From positions 1-25,610 of the forward strand of contig JAAEOI010000558.1 in NCBI GenBank assembly GCA_024244665.1: a DNA stretch of 25,610 nt. The letters are read 5' to 3'. The number at the start of each line of letters is the position of its first letter. The first letter of the stretch is position 1. The position numbers were made by a program, and so were the translations under genes. Origin of the DNA: Bacteroidota bacterium (lineage in GTDB: Bacteria; Bacteroidota; Bacteroidia; Bacteroidales; GCA-2748055). The notes beneath the pieces were generated by a model. It saw only the letters and a list, made by a program, of their open reading frames with translations. It searched no databases and was not told the DNA's origin. This document shows, piece by piece, positions 9,104-17,487 of this stretch.

Positions 9104-9739
9104 TTATAAAATTTGCATATTCATTCCATCCTTGAATTCACCTTCAAAGATAATCTTTTTAATCTTCTGGTAATCGAAAGAATTATTCACAAAATCGAGT
9201 TCAGCCGTATCGATCACAACAACCTTCATATCTGTTTGTGATTTAAAAAAGCCAAAATAGCCATCCTGTATCTCTTTGAGGTACTCCGGGCTTATATTTT
9301 GCTCATATTCACGGCCTCTCAGCCTGATGTTATCAATCAGCTTTTCTACCGGTAGGTGAAGATAGATGTAAAGGTCAGGCCTGGGTGCCTGTAAGTTGAT
9401 GATGGTAAAGAGCTTCTCAAACAACACCATCTCATCGTCTTTCAGGTTGTGTTTGCTGAAAATAAATGATTTGGCAAGGTAGTAGTCGCTGATGACCCCC
9501 TGCCCGAACAGGTCCGGGTGCCCCATTTCAGTTTTCATCTGCTGGTAGCGTTCCGAAAGAAAGGAGAGTTCGACCTGAAAGGCATACCTATCGGGGTCCT
9601 CGTAGAATTTTGCCAGGAAAGGATTATCAGTGAATTGCTCCAGGAGTAGCCTGCTGTCCGTATCCTCGGCAAGCATTTTGGAAAGGCTGGTTTTGCCGGC
9701 CCCTATGTTCCCCTCGATGGCTATGTAATTGTATTTCAA
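9104..9739 (-). CDS. Deoxynucleoside kinase
   Basis: A 211-residue kinase of the dNK/dGK/dCK family, which phosphorylates deoxynucleosides with ATP in the salvage pathway. The Walker A loop GNIGAGKTS is at residues 10-18, followed by the substrate-side segment LEQFTDNPFLAKFYEDP. The motif that is DRS or ERS in many relatives appears here as ISDYYLAKSFIFSK. The lid region has RLRGREYEQNI, and PDLYIYLHLP forms the strand before it. Which deoxynucleoside is preferred cannot be told from sequence. It lies 117 bases upstream of the TPR lipoprotein gene and 178 bases after pnp, whose terminator lies between, so it is probably transcribed alone. No clear promoter box was found. Confidence 0.9.
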   Translation of the reverse strand: MKYNYIAIEGNIGAGKTSLSKMLAEDTDSRLLLEQFTDNPFLAKFYEDPDRYAFQVELSFLSERYQQMKTEMGHPDLFGQGVISDYYLAKSFIFSKHNLKDDEMVLFEKLFTIINLQAPRPDLYIYLHLPVEKLIDNIRLRGREYEQNISPEYLKEIQDGYFGFFKSQTDMKVVVIDTAELDFVNNSFDYQKIKKIIFEGEFKDGMNMQIL

Positions 9740-9865
9740 TGAGATAATAATATTCCGTTTCTGTATGTAAAATAGAGATTTTTTTTAATTCGATTCAGAA
9801 TTCATCAGGGTAGGTTTTTTGGGGATTAAGAATATCCGAAATTATCAAAACCCATGATGGAATGC

Positions 9866-9899
9866 AAAAAAAAAGCCCCGTTCGGTTCAGAACGAGGCT
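9866..9899 (-). terminator. Intrinsic terminator of pnp
   Basis: On the minus strand AGCCTCGTTC (9899-9890) pairs with GAACGGGGCT (9883-9874, one T-G pair) around a 6-base loop and is followed by a run of T (9874-9866). It lies 19 bases after the pnp stop. Confidence 0.9.
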
Positions 9900-9917
9900 C
9901 TTTGAAGTCTATGAAAA

Positions 9918-12062
9918 TTAGTTCTTCTCAGGTTTTGGCAGAAGCGCTTTCCTGGAGAGTTTCAGTTTACCGCTCTTTTCATCAACGGCAATCAGTTTAA
10001 CCTCGATCTCCTGTCCCTCTTTGAGTACCTCTTCAACTTTTTCAAGTCTTCTGTGCTCAATTTCGGAGATGTGCAGGAGCCCGTCTTTTCCGGGAAGGAT
10101 CTCAACAAATGCTCCGTAAGGAGTGATGGTCTTGACTTTTCCTTTATAGATGGTACCTGCTTCCGGTATTGCAACGATACCCTTGATCCAGTTCATGGCA
10201 GCATCGATGGCTGCTTTGTCAACAGCAAATACATCAACCAGACCCACATTGCCGATCTCTTCGATTGTAATGGTACAGTTGGTCTCGGCCTGGATCTCCT
10301 GGATCACTTTACCGCCGGGTCCGATCACTGCACCGATCATATCCTTGGGAATCTCGATTCTCTGGATCCTTGGGGTATGTGGTTTGTAGTCTTCATTAGG
10401 AACAGACATGGTCTTAGCTATCTCGTCAAGGATGTGTAAACGACCTTTTTTGGCCTGTTCCAATGCCTGTGAGAGGATTTCGTAAGAGAGGCCCTCCACC
10501 TTGATATCCATCTGGGTAGCGGTGATCCCGTCACGTGTTCCGGTCACTTTGAAGTCCATATCGCCCAGGTGGTCTTCGTCACCCAGTATATCGGAAAGAA
10601 CTGCAAATTTTTCAGAATCCTTATCGGTGATCAGTCCCATGGCAATCCCGGATACAGGCTTCTTAATCTGTATACCTGCGTCCATCAGTGCCAGGGTACC
10701 TGCACATACGGTGGCCATGGAAGATGATCCGTTTGATTCCAGGATATCGGAGACAATCCTGAGCGTGTAAGGCATATCATCTGGTGCGGGAAGCATTCCC
10801 TTCAGAGCCCTGTGTGCCAGGTTTCCATGACCCACTTCCCTGCGGCTGGTTCCCCTGTTGGGACGTGCATCGCCGGTGGAGAAGGCGGGGAAATTATAGT
10901 GGAGCAGGAATTTGTCGTTTCCTTTCTTGAGTACATCATCGATGAGTTTTGCATCCATTTTTGTACCCAGGGTTACTGTAGTGATCGATTGGGTTTCACC
11001 CCTTGTGAATACAGCTGAACCGTGTGCTGAAGGCAGGTAATCAACTTCACTCCAGATGGGGCGGATCTCGTCGGTCTTTCTTCCGTCAAGGCGAACTGCC
11101 TCATCAAGGACAACCCTGCGTACTGCCTCTTTTTCAACGTCGTGGTAGTACTTGCCCACCAGCCCTTCATTAACTTCACCCTCTTCACCTGCCTCTTCGG
11201 AAAGTTTAGCGAGAAACTCTTCCTTAATTTTCCCAAAAGCTTCGCTCCTGGCATGTTTGTCGGCGTTAGCCGAAGCGGCTACCTTGTGAGCAGCATCGTA
11301 GGTATCAGCCCATACGCGCTTGCTGAGATCTTCGTCGTTGACCTCATGACAGTATTCGCGCTTCACCTCTTTGCCGGTCTTTTTAGTCAGCTCCATCTGT
11401 GCTTTACACATGGGCTTGATGGCTTCGTGGGCAAATTTGATGGCTTCCAGCATTTCTGCTTCTGAAACCTCGCTCATTTCTCCCTCAACCATCAGGATGT
11501 TGTCATAGGTGGCTCCAACGATGATTTCAATGTCAGCTTCTGCCAGCTGGGTGAAAGTTGGGTTTACCACAAATTCTCCGTTCACACGTGCTACGCGGGC
11601 TTCTGCAATGGGTCCGTGGAAAGGTACATCAGATACTGCAAGTGCAGCAGATGCAGCCAGTCCGGCCAGTGCATCGGGAGGAGTATCGGTTTCGGCCGAC
11701 ATCAGCGTAACATTTACAAAGGTATCTGCGTGGTAATCATCGGGGAACAATGGACGCAGTGCCCTGTCAACCAGCCTGGCTACAAGGATCTCATAGTCAG
11801 AAGGCCTGGCTTCGCGCTTCAGGAATCCTCCGGGGAATTTTCCGGCTGCCGCATATTTTTCTTTGTAATCTACTGAGAGTGGCATAAAGTCCACATCTTC
11901 CTTAGCTTCTTTTGCACTGACAACAGATGCCAGTACCATGGTGTCGCCCATGCGCACCATGACGGCGCCGTCGGCCTGTTTGGCAAGGACACCGGTTTCT
12001 ATACTGATTGAACGACCATCACCTAAATCGATGGTCTCTTTAATTGCTTGTGGTTTCGACAT
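9918..12062 (-). CDS. pnp: Polyribonucleotide nucleotidyltransferase (PNPase)
   Basis: A 714-residue phosphorolytic 3'-5' exoribonuclease, which acts in RNA turnover as a ring-shaped trimer. Domains in order are a first RNase PH-like domain (about 10-145), a helical linker (about 150-315), and a second RNase PH domain (about 325-550). The second holds the phosphate-binding NGSSS (serines 446-448) and acidic residues D495 and D501 in [14 protein letters not shown], which correspond to D486 and D492 of E. coli. Then come a KH domain with the loop VIGPGG (579-584) and an S1 domain (about 636-705, from [19 protein letters not shown]). All catalytic parts are intact. It follows rpsO by 74 bases with a hairpin terminator between them, and no good promoter box lies after that hairpin, so read-through from rpsO is the likely source of transcription. 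Confidence 0.98.
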   Translation of the reverse strand: MSKPQAIKETIDLGDGRSISIETGVLAKQADGAVMVRMGDTMVLASVVSAKEAKEDVDFMPLSVDYKEKYAAAGKFPGGFLKREARPSDYEILVARLVDRALRPLFPDDYHADTFVNVTLMSAETDTPPDALAGLAASAALAVSDVPFHGPIAEARVARVNGEFVVNPTFTQLAEADIEIIVGATYDNILMVEGEMSEVSEAEMLEAIKFAHEAIKPMCKAQMELTKKTGKEVKREYCHEVNDEDLSKRVWADTYDAAHKVAASANADKHARSEAFGKIKEEFLAKLSEEAGEEGEVNEGLVGKYYHDVEKEAVRRVVLDEAVRLDGRKTDEIRPIWSEVDYLPSAHGSAVFTRGETQSITTVTLGTKMDAKLIDDVLKKGNDKFLLHYNFPAFSTGDARPNRGTSRREVGHGNLAHRALKGMLPAPDDMPYTLRIVSDILESNGSSSMATVCAGTLALMDAGIQIKKPVSGIAMGLITDKDSEKFAVLSDILGDEDHLGDMDFKVTGTRDGITATQMDIKVEGLSYEILSQALEQAKKGRLHILDEIAKTMSVPNEDYKPHTPRIQRIEIPKDMIGAVIGPGGKVIQEIQAETNCTITIEEIGNVGLVDVFAVDKAAIDAAMNWIKGIVAIPEAGTIYKGKVKTITPYGAFVEILPGKDGLLHISEIEHRRLEKVEEVLKEGQEIEVKLIAVDEKSGKLKLSRKALLPKPEKN

Positions 12063-12090
12063 AATATCTGATTAAATGCTATGAAATACG

Positions 12091-12123
12091 AAAAAAGGCA
12101 ATCATAAAGAATTGCCTTTTTTT
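12091..12123 (-). terminator. Hairpin terminator between rpsO and pnp
   Basis: AAAAAAGGCAAT (12091-12102) and ATTGCCTTTTTT (12111-12122) form a perfect inverted repeat with an 8-base loop. Each strand ends in a T run, so it can terminate in either direction. It lies 14 bases after the rpsO stop on the minus strand. Confidence 0.85.
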
Positions 12124-12136
12124 CGTAGAAATATAT

Positions 12137-12406
12137 TTATTTTCTGATCTGCAGGGACTTGATGATTGCGCGGTAACGCTCAATATCTTTCTCCTTGAGA
12201 TAATCCAGTAATTTCCTCCTCTTACCGACTAGTTTGAGCAGGGCCCTCTGGGTACTGTAGTCTTTCTTGTTGGTCAAAAGGTGCTGAGTAAGGTGATTGA
12301 TCCTTGTGGTGAAAATGGCAATCTGGCCTTCGGCTGAACCTGTATCAGCCTCTGATGTTCCGTACTTCTTGAAGATTTCCTTCTTCGTCTCCGTTGTTAA
12401 ATACAT
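12137..12406 (-). CDS. rpsO: 30S ribosomal protein S15
   Basis: An 89-residue protein of exactly the S15 length, with the family phrases [20 protein letters not shown] (21-40), the nearby [20 protein letters not shown], and [14 protein letters not shown]15 is a primary binder of the central 16S rRNA domain and bridges to the large subunit. It lies upstream of pnp, the same neighbour order as in many distant bacteria. A good promoter match lies just upstream (12450-12479) and gives a short leader of about 37 bases. I see no strong structure in this leader that would point to S15 autoregulation. Confidence 0.98.
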   Translation of the reverse strand: MYLTTETKKEIFKKYGTSEADTGSAEGQIAIFTTRINHLTQHLLTNKKDYSTQRALLKLVGKRRKLLDYLKEKDIERYRAIIKSLQIRK

Positions 12407-12449
12407 TCTGTTTTTTCTACGTTATGTAACTGTTTCAAAATTCGAGTTG

Positions 12450-12479
12450 CAAAGGTATTTATTTTTTTTGAAATTACAA
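12450..12479 (-). promoter_or_regulatory. Promoter of rpsO (TTG-N19-TACCTTTG)
   Basis: Reading the minus strand, TTG (12479-12477) is followed after exactly 19 bases by TACCTTTG (12457-12450) and then C. This is the best match in the window to the Bacteroidota housekeeping promoter (TTTG or TTG, about 19 bases, TAnnTTTG). Transcription would start near 12444, about 37 bases before the rpsO ATG. Confidence 0.65.
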
Positions 12480-12521
12480 CAGCAAATATGAAGAAATTGA
12501 GTCTGATCAGGCTGCAGAGAA

Positions 12522-13832
12522 TCAAAGGATTGGCTCCCCTCCGGGCTCACCTATTTCATGAAGCGCCTGTTGAATGAAACCGGCACCTATCTGACAATCA
12601 AGGCAGCGTTTTTGTTTGCAATAGACATTGTGCAACTGGATCAGTGCCTGGCTTTCAAATGCCCCCTCGGGTACAATCCCGAATGCAGCCCATTTTTTAA
12701 TAATCTGGTTGGACTCTGCTCCTGTCTCTTGCAGGAGTTTGTTGCCAAGCATTATGGCCGGTTCATGATTCATGGTTCGCCCGTAAGAGAAGAGGAAAGG
12801 AACCAGCCCGTTGATAATCAGGGATAGAATGGACTGGTGCCCCATGACTTTCCGCGATTCCGGTGAGCATTTCCCGAAAACGTAGTGAGTATCCCAGTAG
12901 GTAGAGGATTCTACCCTCAGAACCTGTTCCGTTTCGGGAACAGACTTCACATCCAGAATTGTATCAAGAAGCGGGAGACCGGTGTGCAGAAGCGCTGCAA
13001 ACTGGGATATCCGGAGGGTGGGGAATGAAGCCGGGCGCAGGCGCAGGAATTTCCAAAGGTGTTGTTCCACGGATTCGCCCTGTATTTTCTCAGCAAAAAC
13101 AGAATAGCGTCTGCACAGCTCCAGGTCATAGGGACCACTAAGCTGCTCACGGTCAAGGAAACCGGCCTGGCCAAACAGGATCGCTTCAAGGTTATTGAGG
13201 CTATCTCTGTTCTGAACTAGGAGTTCATGAGGAATCCCGGTGAGGGTCATTTCGAAAGGGAGGGAGTTGATGGGAAGACCGAAGGCAGAAGCCAGTACCA
13301 GGCAGAGAGTCTCCTCCCAGTTGAACCTTCTCCGGAACAACAGTCCTGATACGTACCGGCTTTTCTGTTCAAGCCTTTCTCCCTGGAGCAGGGTTAGCCA
13401 GTGCTTCAGGCGAACAGTGGATATCCTGTGAATATGACTGTGGCAGGGCAGCCAGGATTCTTCTGCCTGCAGGGCTCTGTAGAATGAAAGCAGCGGGGTG
13501 GGATCGCGTAGTTGCAGGGTGTGGATCACACGGCCAAGGGTATTGAAGGCTTGGCTGTCCTGATCCATCACTACATGGAGGATTACATTGTTATAGGCAG
13601 CATCAAGGTGGTGCCCGTGTTTCCCCCAGTCCGAACTGCGTAGGTGTACCTCCACGTTTCCTGCCCACAGGGTTTTGCCTATCCTGACTTTTGCATTGAA
13701 GAAGTCGGGGCCAGCGTTGAAGTTCTGGATGCCAGGAGAAAGAATGATAAGCTCTTTCCCACAGGTGGTTTTCAGGGCATACTGGTCGAACAGTCCTGTC
13801 CTCCATATGAACTGTAAGATATCCTCTTTCAT
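12522..13832 (-). CDS. DUF2851 family protein
   Basis: A 436-residue protein of the Bacteroidota family DUF2851, recognised by NFNAGPDFFNAKVRIG (37-52) and WAGNVEVHLRSSDWGKHGHH (56-75), followed by YNNVILHVVMD. No function is established to my knowledge. Two things are visible. First, the spacing of P42-D43 and E61-V-H63 after a predicted beta strand resembles the core of PD-(D/E)XK nucleases. Second, the C-terminus has a cysteine group C405-x4-C410-x2-C413 followed by IGAGF, which recalls metal or Fe-S binding. Both are inferences. There is no signal peptide, so the protein is probably cytoplasmic. It lies 115 bases upstream of rpsO, which has its own promoter, and 176 bases after the beta-barrel gene. 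Confidence 0.85.
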   Translation of the reverse strand: MKEDILQFIWRTGLFDQYALKTTCGKELIILSPGIQNFNAGPDFFNAKVRIGKTLWAGNVEVHLRSSDWGKHGHHLDAAYNNVILHVVMDQDSQAFNTLGRVIHTLQLRDPTPLLSFYRALQAEESWLPCHSHIHRISTVRLKHWLTLLQGERLEQKSRYVSGLLFRRRFNWEETLCLVLASAFGLPINSLPFEMTLTGIPHELLVQNRDSLNNLEAILFGQAGFLDREQLSGPYDLELCRRYSVFAEKIQGESVEQHLWKFLRLRPASFPTLRISQFAALLHTGLPLLDTILDVKSVPETEQVLRVESSTYWDTHYVFGKCSPESRKVMGHQSILSLIINGLVPFLFSYGRTMNHEPAIMLGNKLLQETGAESNQIIKKWAAFGIVPEGAFESQALIQLHNVYCKQKRCLDCQIGAGFIQQALHEIGEPGGEPIL

Positions 13833-13935
13833 TTTATACAGACCGGTTTAACTCCTGATTAATGTGAGGAGCAGGAGAAATATCGCTCATGCTTTGTTAT
13901 TTTTACTTTAGGAAGAAGCTGTTTTTCTGTTCCGG

Positions 13936-13973
13936 AAAAACCATTCATGGCTGAATCTGCCGAATCAGCCATG
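13936..13973 (-). terminator. Possible terminator after the beta-barrel gene
   Basis: CATGGCTGA (13946-13954) and TCAGCCATG (13965-13973) form a perfect 9-bp stem around a 10-base loop. On the minus strand it is followed, after four bases, by TTTTT (13941-13937). It lies 36 bases after the stop of the outer-membrane beta-barrel gene and would close the arginine deiminase operon. The gap before the T run makes it weaker than the other terminators here. Confidence 0.5.
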
Positions 13974-14008
13974 CAGAACAAGAAAGATGCTTTGAGGGTT
14001 TACCAGCG

Positions 14009-14740
14009 CTAGAATGAGTATGCCAGTCCAACCAAGAGATCCAATGTGCGAACCAGAAAACTTGCTTCCAGGGGGGGGACATCTTCGGCTATTCCCTGGA
14101 AAAGATCAAAGTTGTAATCAAATTTGGCCCGGGCCTGGTTGAAATCAATTCCCAGTTTCAGGGCCAGGTCATCATTGAGTTCATACCTTATTCCACCACC
14201 CGCTGTAAAACCGAATGCGAGCTGGTGGTTGGTTACCACCGAATGGATCTCGTTTCCTGGCCAGGAGATGAGCAGTTCCTGATCGGGGGGCCTTAAAATA
14301 CTGATTCCGCCCAGTACCCTGGCGTCCAGATATAGCCTCTGGCTGAGGCGTGCCGAGAAATGGGGGCCGATGAAGAAGGATATGTTGTTCCAGAAACCGG
14401 ATCCATAGACTATTTCTGCGTCACTGGGGATCTCAATAACGGAGGATGCATTCTCCGTAACATGGTCGATCATGTCCTGCATCAGCGAATCTCTGATCCC
14501 GAAGTTGGAACCAAAGGAGAATGAACCGCCAATCCCGATGTAGGAGCCAGGGAAATAAGCTGCGTCAAATTTGATGGTGCCACCCGGTTTGGCATAACCA
14601 TTGGAGGAGAGGTCGCCCGTTAATCCGTAATTTCCCTGAGGCAGGCATGCCCCGAAGGAGATACTCGCAAAATTCTGCTGTCCGTAAGCAGACACGCTTA
14701 AAAAGAGTATTACAACACCCGCAAATTTTCTCATCCTCAT
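14009..14740 (-). CDS. Outer-membrane beta-barrel protein
   Basis: An exported protein of about 243 residues that looks like a small 8- to 10-stranded outer-membrane barrel. It has an N-terminal signal peptide (MRMRKFAGVVILFLSVSAYG, cleavage before QQ), alternating hydrophobic strands with glycine-rich turns, and a C-terminal strand LDLLVGLAYSF that ends in phenylalanine, the usual barrel-insertion signature. The frame is open from a GTG at 14782, which would add 14 hydrophilic residues in front of the signal peptide and overlap the arginine deiminase stop. I therefore prefer the ATG at 14740 (another ATG lies at 14734). It follows the deiminase gene by 34 bases and is likely its operon partner. 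The substrate or role is unknown. Confidence 0.72.
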   Translation of the reverse strand: MRMRKFAGVVILFLSVSAYGQQNFASISFGACLPQGNYGLTGDLSSNGYAKPGGTIKFDAAYFPGSYIGIGGSFSFGSNFGIRDSLMQDMIDHVTENASSVIEIPSDAEIVYGSGFWNNISFFIGPHFSARLSQRLYLDARVLGGISILRPPDQELLISWPGNEIHSVVTNHQLAFGFTAGGGIRYELNDDLALKLGIDFNQARAKFDYNFDLFQGIAEDVPPLEASFLVRTLDLLVGLAYSF

Positions 14741-14774
14741 TCTCTTTCCATCAAATTTACTAAAACTTTCCCAT

Positions 14775-16028
14775 TTACTCACTTACCTCTTTCCTCTTAA
14801 ATGGCATTGTCATGCAACGTACGCCACCACCTCCCCTGGAGAGCTCGGCCCCGTCGATGGTCAGGACATACTTTTCATAGGTGGATAGATCTGTCTTTTC
14901 GTCAATCACATCTTTGGCCTTGATGATCTCGTACCCCGACTGGTGAAGGTTCTCAAGAGTATGTATATTCCTGTTGTACCCGATTATTTTACCGGGGCCC
15001 GTCGCAAAAAAGTTGGCCCCACTGTGCCACTGTTCCCTCTCCTGAACCATGGTGTCGCTTTTACCACCACAGTACGAGGGCTTCAGATCCATTCCCAGGG
15101 AAGCCAGGGCCGTGACCAGGTTCTCTGCATTTTTTATGGAAACCACCTTCCCGTTATCCACATCAATCTGAATGGTCTGGTACTTATTGGAGTGCAGGAT
15201 CAGGGGCTCGAAAACTATGCAGGAGTCCCTGTCAAGAAGTGTGAAAACCATGTCCAGGTGGATGAAGGATTCGGGCGTGGAAGGCAGTTCCTGAACCAGG
15301 ATATGGTGCTTCTCTTTTCTGCCCAGGGCCATCTTTGCAATAAAATCGATGCCACGTGAAGTGGTACGGGATCCGAGTCCCACAAGAGTGATGTTCTCCG
15401 ATGCAATTAGCAGATCACCTCCTTCGATGGAGAGGCTTGACCTTTCAGTCTGTTCTTCAGCAGGGTTAATGGTTTTTACCCTGAACATGGGGTGGTAGTC
15501 AAATATGGCCTGCATGATCAGTGCCTCCCTGTCACGGACCCGGTTTGCCATCCTGCCGATCAGAATCCTGTCGCTTATTGCCACAGATGAATCACGGGTA
15601 AAGAAGAAATTGTGCAGCGGCCTTAAAGAAAAGTGTTCATTGCTCAGGTAGCCGGTGAGGGTCGTTCTCTCCAGGGGGACTCCCTGTACCAGTTGCCTGG
15701 CCAGTTGTTTTTCCTCGATGTTCAGGAGTTTGTCGATTAATTCAGGATGGCCCTCGTTGTAACACGCTTTTTTAATGATTTTCTCCCTGATCTCGGAGGC
15801 GCGAAGGATATCCTTCAGCAGGTCCATTACCCGGTAGGAGGGGGCAAGTTTTTGGAGCAGGCACTCCAGCTGGTTGTACTCCCTCCGGGCCACTGAAAGA
15901 TTCAGAATGTCACTGTATAGTGCCCGCTCGGCATTTTTCGGAGTCATGTTTTCCACCTCTGGTCCGGGTGGATGAAGGATCACTCCCTGCAGTTCACCGA
16001 TCTCTGAATGTACCTGTATGGCTGGCAT
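14775..16028 (-). CDS. arcA: Arginine deiminase
   Basis: A 417-residue enzyme that converts arginine to citrulline and ammonia. The guanidine-modifying fold is shown by FTRD (143-146), EGGD (202-205), HLD (257-259) and the nucleophile C405 in RGGGGVRCMTMP. These correspond to Glu224, His278, Asp280 and Cys406 of the Pseudomonas enzyme, which is also about 417 residues. An ATG at 16055 would add nine residues (MQDFYYLCG) and sits two bases after the CDGSH stop. I prefer 16028 because the protein then begins with the family's MPAIQVHSEIG and has the usual length. No ornithine carbamoyltransferase, carbamate kinase or arginine/ornithine antiporter is nearby. It sits between Fe-S protein genes and a beta-barrel gene. 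Confidence 0.92.
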   Translation of the reverse strand: MPAIQVHSEIGELQGVILHPPGPEVENMTPKNAERALYSDILNLSVARREYNQLECLLQKLAPSYRVMDLLKDILRASEIREKIIKKACYNEGHPELIDKLLNIEEKQLARQLVQGVPLERTTLTGYLSNEHFSLRPLHNFFFTRDSSVAISDRILIGRMANRVRDREALIMQAIFDYHPMFRVKTINPAEEQTERSSLSIEGGDLLIASENITLVGLGSRTTSRGIDFIAKMALGRKEKHHILVQELPSTPESFIHLDMVFTLLDRDSCIVFEPLILHSNKYQTIQIDVDNGKVVSIKNAENLVTALASLGMDLKPSYCGGKSDTMVQEREQWHSGANFFATGPGKIIGYNRNIHTLENLHQSGYEIIKAKDVIDEKTDLSTYEKYVLTIDGAELSRGGGGVRCMTMPFKRKEVSE

Positions 16029-16057
16029 GCCGCAAAGGTAATAGAAATCCTGCATGA

Positions 16058-16249
16058 TTATTCTGAAAACCCGATCCGTTTATGGGAATCGTCACAAAAG
16101 GGTTTGTTTGCTGATTCCCCGCAACGGCACAGTAAAACAGGCCCCTTCTTCTCAATGATCTTTCCGGCGGAATCGGCTATCCGGAAAAATCCTGTGATCT
16201 CCAGTGGTCCGTTGGCCAGGATAGTAAAGGTTGCATTTTTCTCATCCAT
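16058..16249 (-). CDS. Small CDGSH iron-sulfur domain protein
   Basis: A 63-residue protein that is essentially one CDGSH domain. The ligands C41, C43, C52 and H56 (CRCGESANKPFCDDSH) have the exact spacing of the mitoNEET-type 2Fe-2S site, but the motif reads CDDSH instead of CDGSH (D54 in place of Gly). The family binds a redox-active, acid-labile 2Fe-2S cluster and can pass electrons or clusters. The frame is open back to 16297 with other ATGs at 16264 and 16297. I chose 16249 because its ATG is one base after the TGA of the preceding Fer4_19-CDGSH gene (TGATATG), a typical coupling arrangement, and because the protein then starts just before the domain. Arginine deiminase follows. Confidence 0.8.
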   Translation of the reverse strand: MDEKNATFTILANGPLEITGFFRIADSAGKIIEKKGPVLLCRCGESANKPFCDDSHKRIGFSE

Positions 16250-16250
16250 A

Positions 16251-16763
16251 TCAGAAAGGTTCATCTGTAAATCCGATTTTGCGGTGAATTCCGTCACAGT
16301 AAGGCATATCTTTTGAATTTCCGCATCTGCAGAAAGATGTCATTTGCGAGGAGTTTAACTCAATGCCATCTTTCCCTAAAATCCTGAATTTTCCTTCCAC
16401 CACGATGGGACCATCCTTCATGATCCGGACATTGACCGGTTTTACCAGGGGATTTTTTTCCGGAGATGGCTTGCCAAGTGTCTGGGGATTCTCCTCCTCT
16501 TTACTTACCTCTCTCTGAGCAAGTTTCTCACTCTCCGACAGATCCTTATTGTACTTCCAGATAAGGGCCTGCGTGGGGCATTTATTGACCACTTCTGAGA
16601 TCCTTCTGGTGGTTGATCCCTTCATATTGACCCATGGCCTTCTCCCGGGATTAAATACCTCGATCAATTCCCTGAAGCAGGTGGTTGCATGGATACATTT
16701 GGAGGGCTTCCAGAATACGGTGATCTCACTATTAGTGTATTGCCTGTTCCTGGGGTCATTCAT
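16251..16763 (-). CDS. Fer4_19 (divergent 4Fe-4S) and CDGSH fusion protein
   Basis: A 170-residue soluble protein with two Fe-S modules. Residues 12-70 are a Fer4_19 (DUF1271, YjdI-like) domain with C23, C29 and the NKCPTQAL signature (C62, P63). After a charged linker rich in E, K and P (about 75-108), residues 109-168 form a CDGSH domain with ligands C145, C147, C156 and H160 (CRCGNSKDMPYCDGIH, Ile where Ser is usual). A single ferredoxin-like cluster joined to a mitoNEET-type cluster suggests internal electron transfer, but no reaction is known. The open frame extends to a TTG at 16772. The ATG at 16763 is preferred. Its stop overlaps the region of the next CDGSH start, so the two are probably co-translated. 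Confidence 0.85.
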   Translation of the reverse strand: MNDPRNRQYTNSEITVFWKPSKCIHATTCFRELIEVFNPGRRPWVNMKGSTTRRISEVVNKCPTQALIWKYNKDLSESEKLAQREVSKEEENPQTLGKPSPEKNPLVKPVNVRIMKDGPIVVEGKFRILGKDGIELNSSQMTSFCRCGNSKDMPYCDGIHRKIGFTDEPF

Positions 16764-16840
16764 AAGTTTCAAACTTCACTATTCAGCATGTAAAAACAAA
16801 ACAGCGGGGCGAATGTTCACCAAATTACATGGCAGCCCTT

Positions 16841-17443
16841 TTAAATGTAGCCCGCTTCGATGCCCCTGACGATATCCTCGATCTTTGCATCTACTCCACC
16901 TGGGTCGTACTCTGCTTTCAGATTATTGCCGAAGATGCGGGCAATCCCCTGCCAGAAGAAAGCAGTGAAACCACCCTTCAGGTCCTTAATAACTTCATAA
17001 GAGGTGTGGCCAGTCTCCCGGTCGATCAGTTTTACCAGGATGATGCCCTGGGTGATGGTGAGCTTTTTTACATCCTTCTCAAATTTGTTCATGATCTGCT
17101 TTTCAGCCCTGTCGATATATTCTTTTTGCTCATCTTCGCTTTTGAGTCTGGCCAACCTTTCATCCAGCTCCTTAAGTTCAATACCTGCAATCTTTGCATA
17201 GGGGTAGGCTCTCTTCACATTCCTTACCAACCTCCTGTCGCGCCTTTTATAACTCAGGTATTCGAAATCGGAGCGCTTGCATATTCGCACCTCCTCCAGT
17301 TCCATAATAAGTATGGTGTCATTTCCCTTGATGATCCCCCTGCTTACATGAATGCTGTCGGGATCACTGCTTTGTGAAAAGAGAGGAATCCACGCAAAGA
17401 GAAAGGTACATAGGAGGCATGTATATATGATCGTTGTTTTCAA
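16841..17443 (-). CDS. DUF4294 family exported protein
   Basis: A 200-residue protein of the Bacteroidota family DUF4294, recognised by the basic stretch YKRRDRRLVRNVKRAYPYAK (65-84), then KKLTITQGIILVKLIDRETG and the glycine-rich KDLKGGFTAFFWQGIARIFG. A signal peptide ends near PLFSQ, so it is periplasmic or attached to the envelope. No function is established to my knowledge. The start is unusual: the only sensible initiation codon is a TTG at 17443, because a stop lies four codons upstream and the next ATG in frame is at about residue 47, past the signal peptide. It follows elbB by 44 bases and precedes the Fer4_19-CDGSH gene by 77 bases, so it may be part of the same transcript. Confidence 0.82.
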   Translation of the reverse strand: MKTTIIYTCLLCTFLFAWIPLFSQSSDPDSIHVSRGIIKGNDTILIMELEEVRICKRSDFEYLSYKRRDRRLVRNVKRAYPYAKIAGIELKELDERLARLKSEDEQKEYIDRAEKQIMNKFEKDVKKLTITQGIILVKLIDRETGHTSYEVIKDLKGGFTAFFWQGIARIFGNNLKAEYDPGGVDAKIEDIVRGIEAGYI

Positions 17444-17487
17444 CCCGGATATCTATTCAAAAACCGTTCCTAAATGTCTGCAGTGGT

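Noticed and set aside
16026..16040. TACCTTTG four bases before the preferred arginine deiminase ATG, hinting at a leaderless start
   Set aside because: The box is exact but there is no -33 element at a usual distance, and several such octamers are expected by chance in a window of this size. Operon spacing explains expression better.
16829..17377. A 182-residue open frame on the + strand opposite the DUF4294 gene
   Set aside because: The minus-strand frame has a signal peptide and the family motifs, so the + frame is a shadow.
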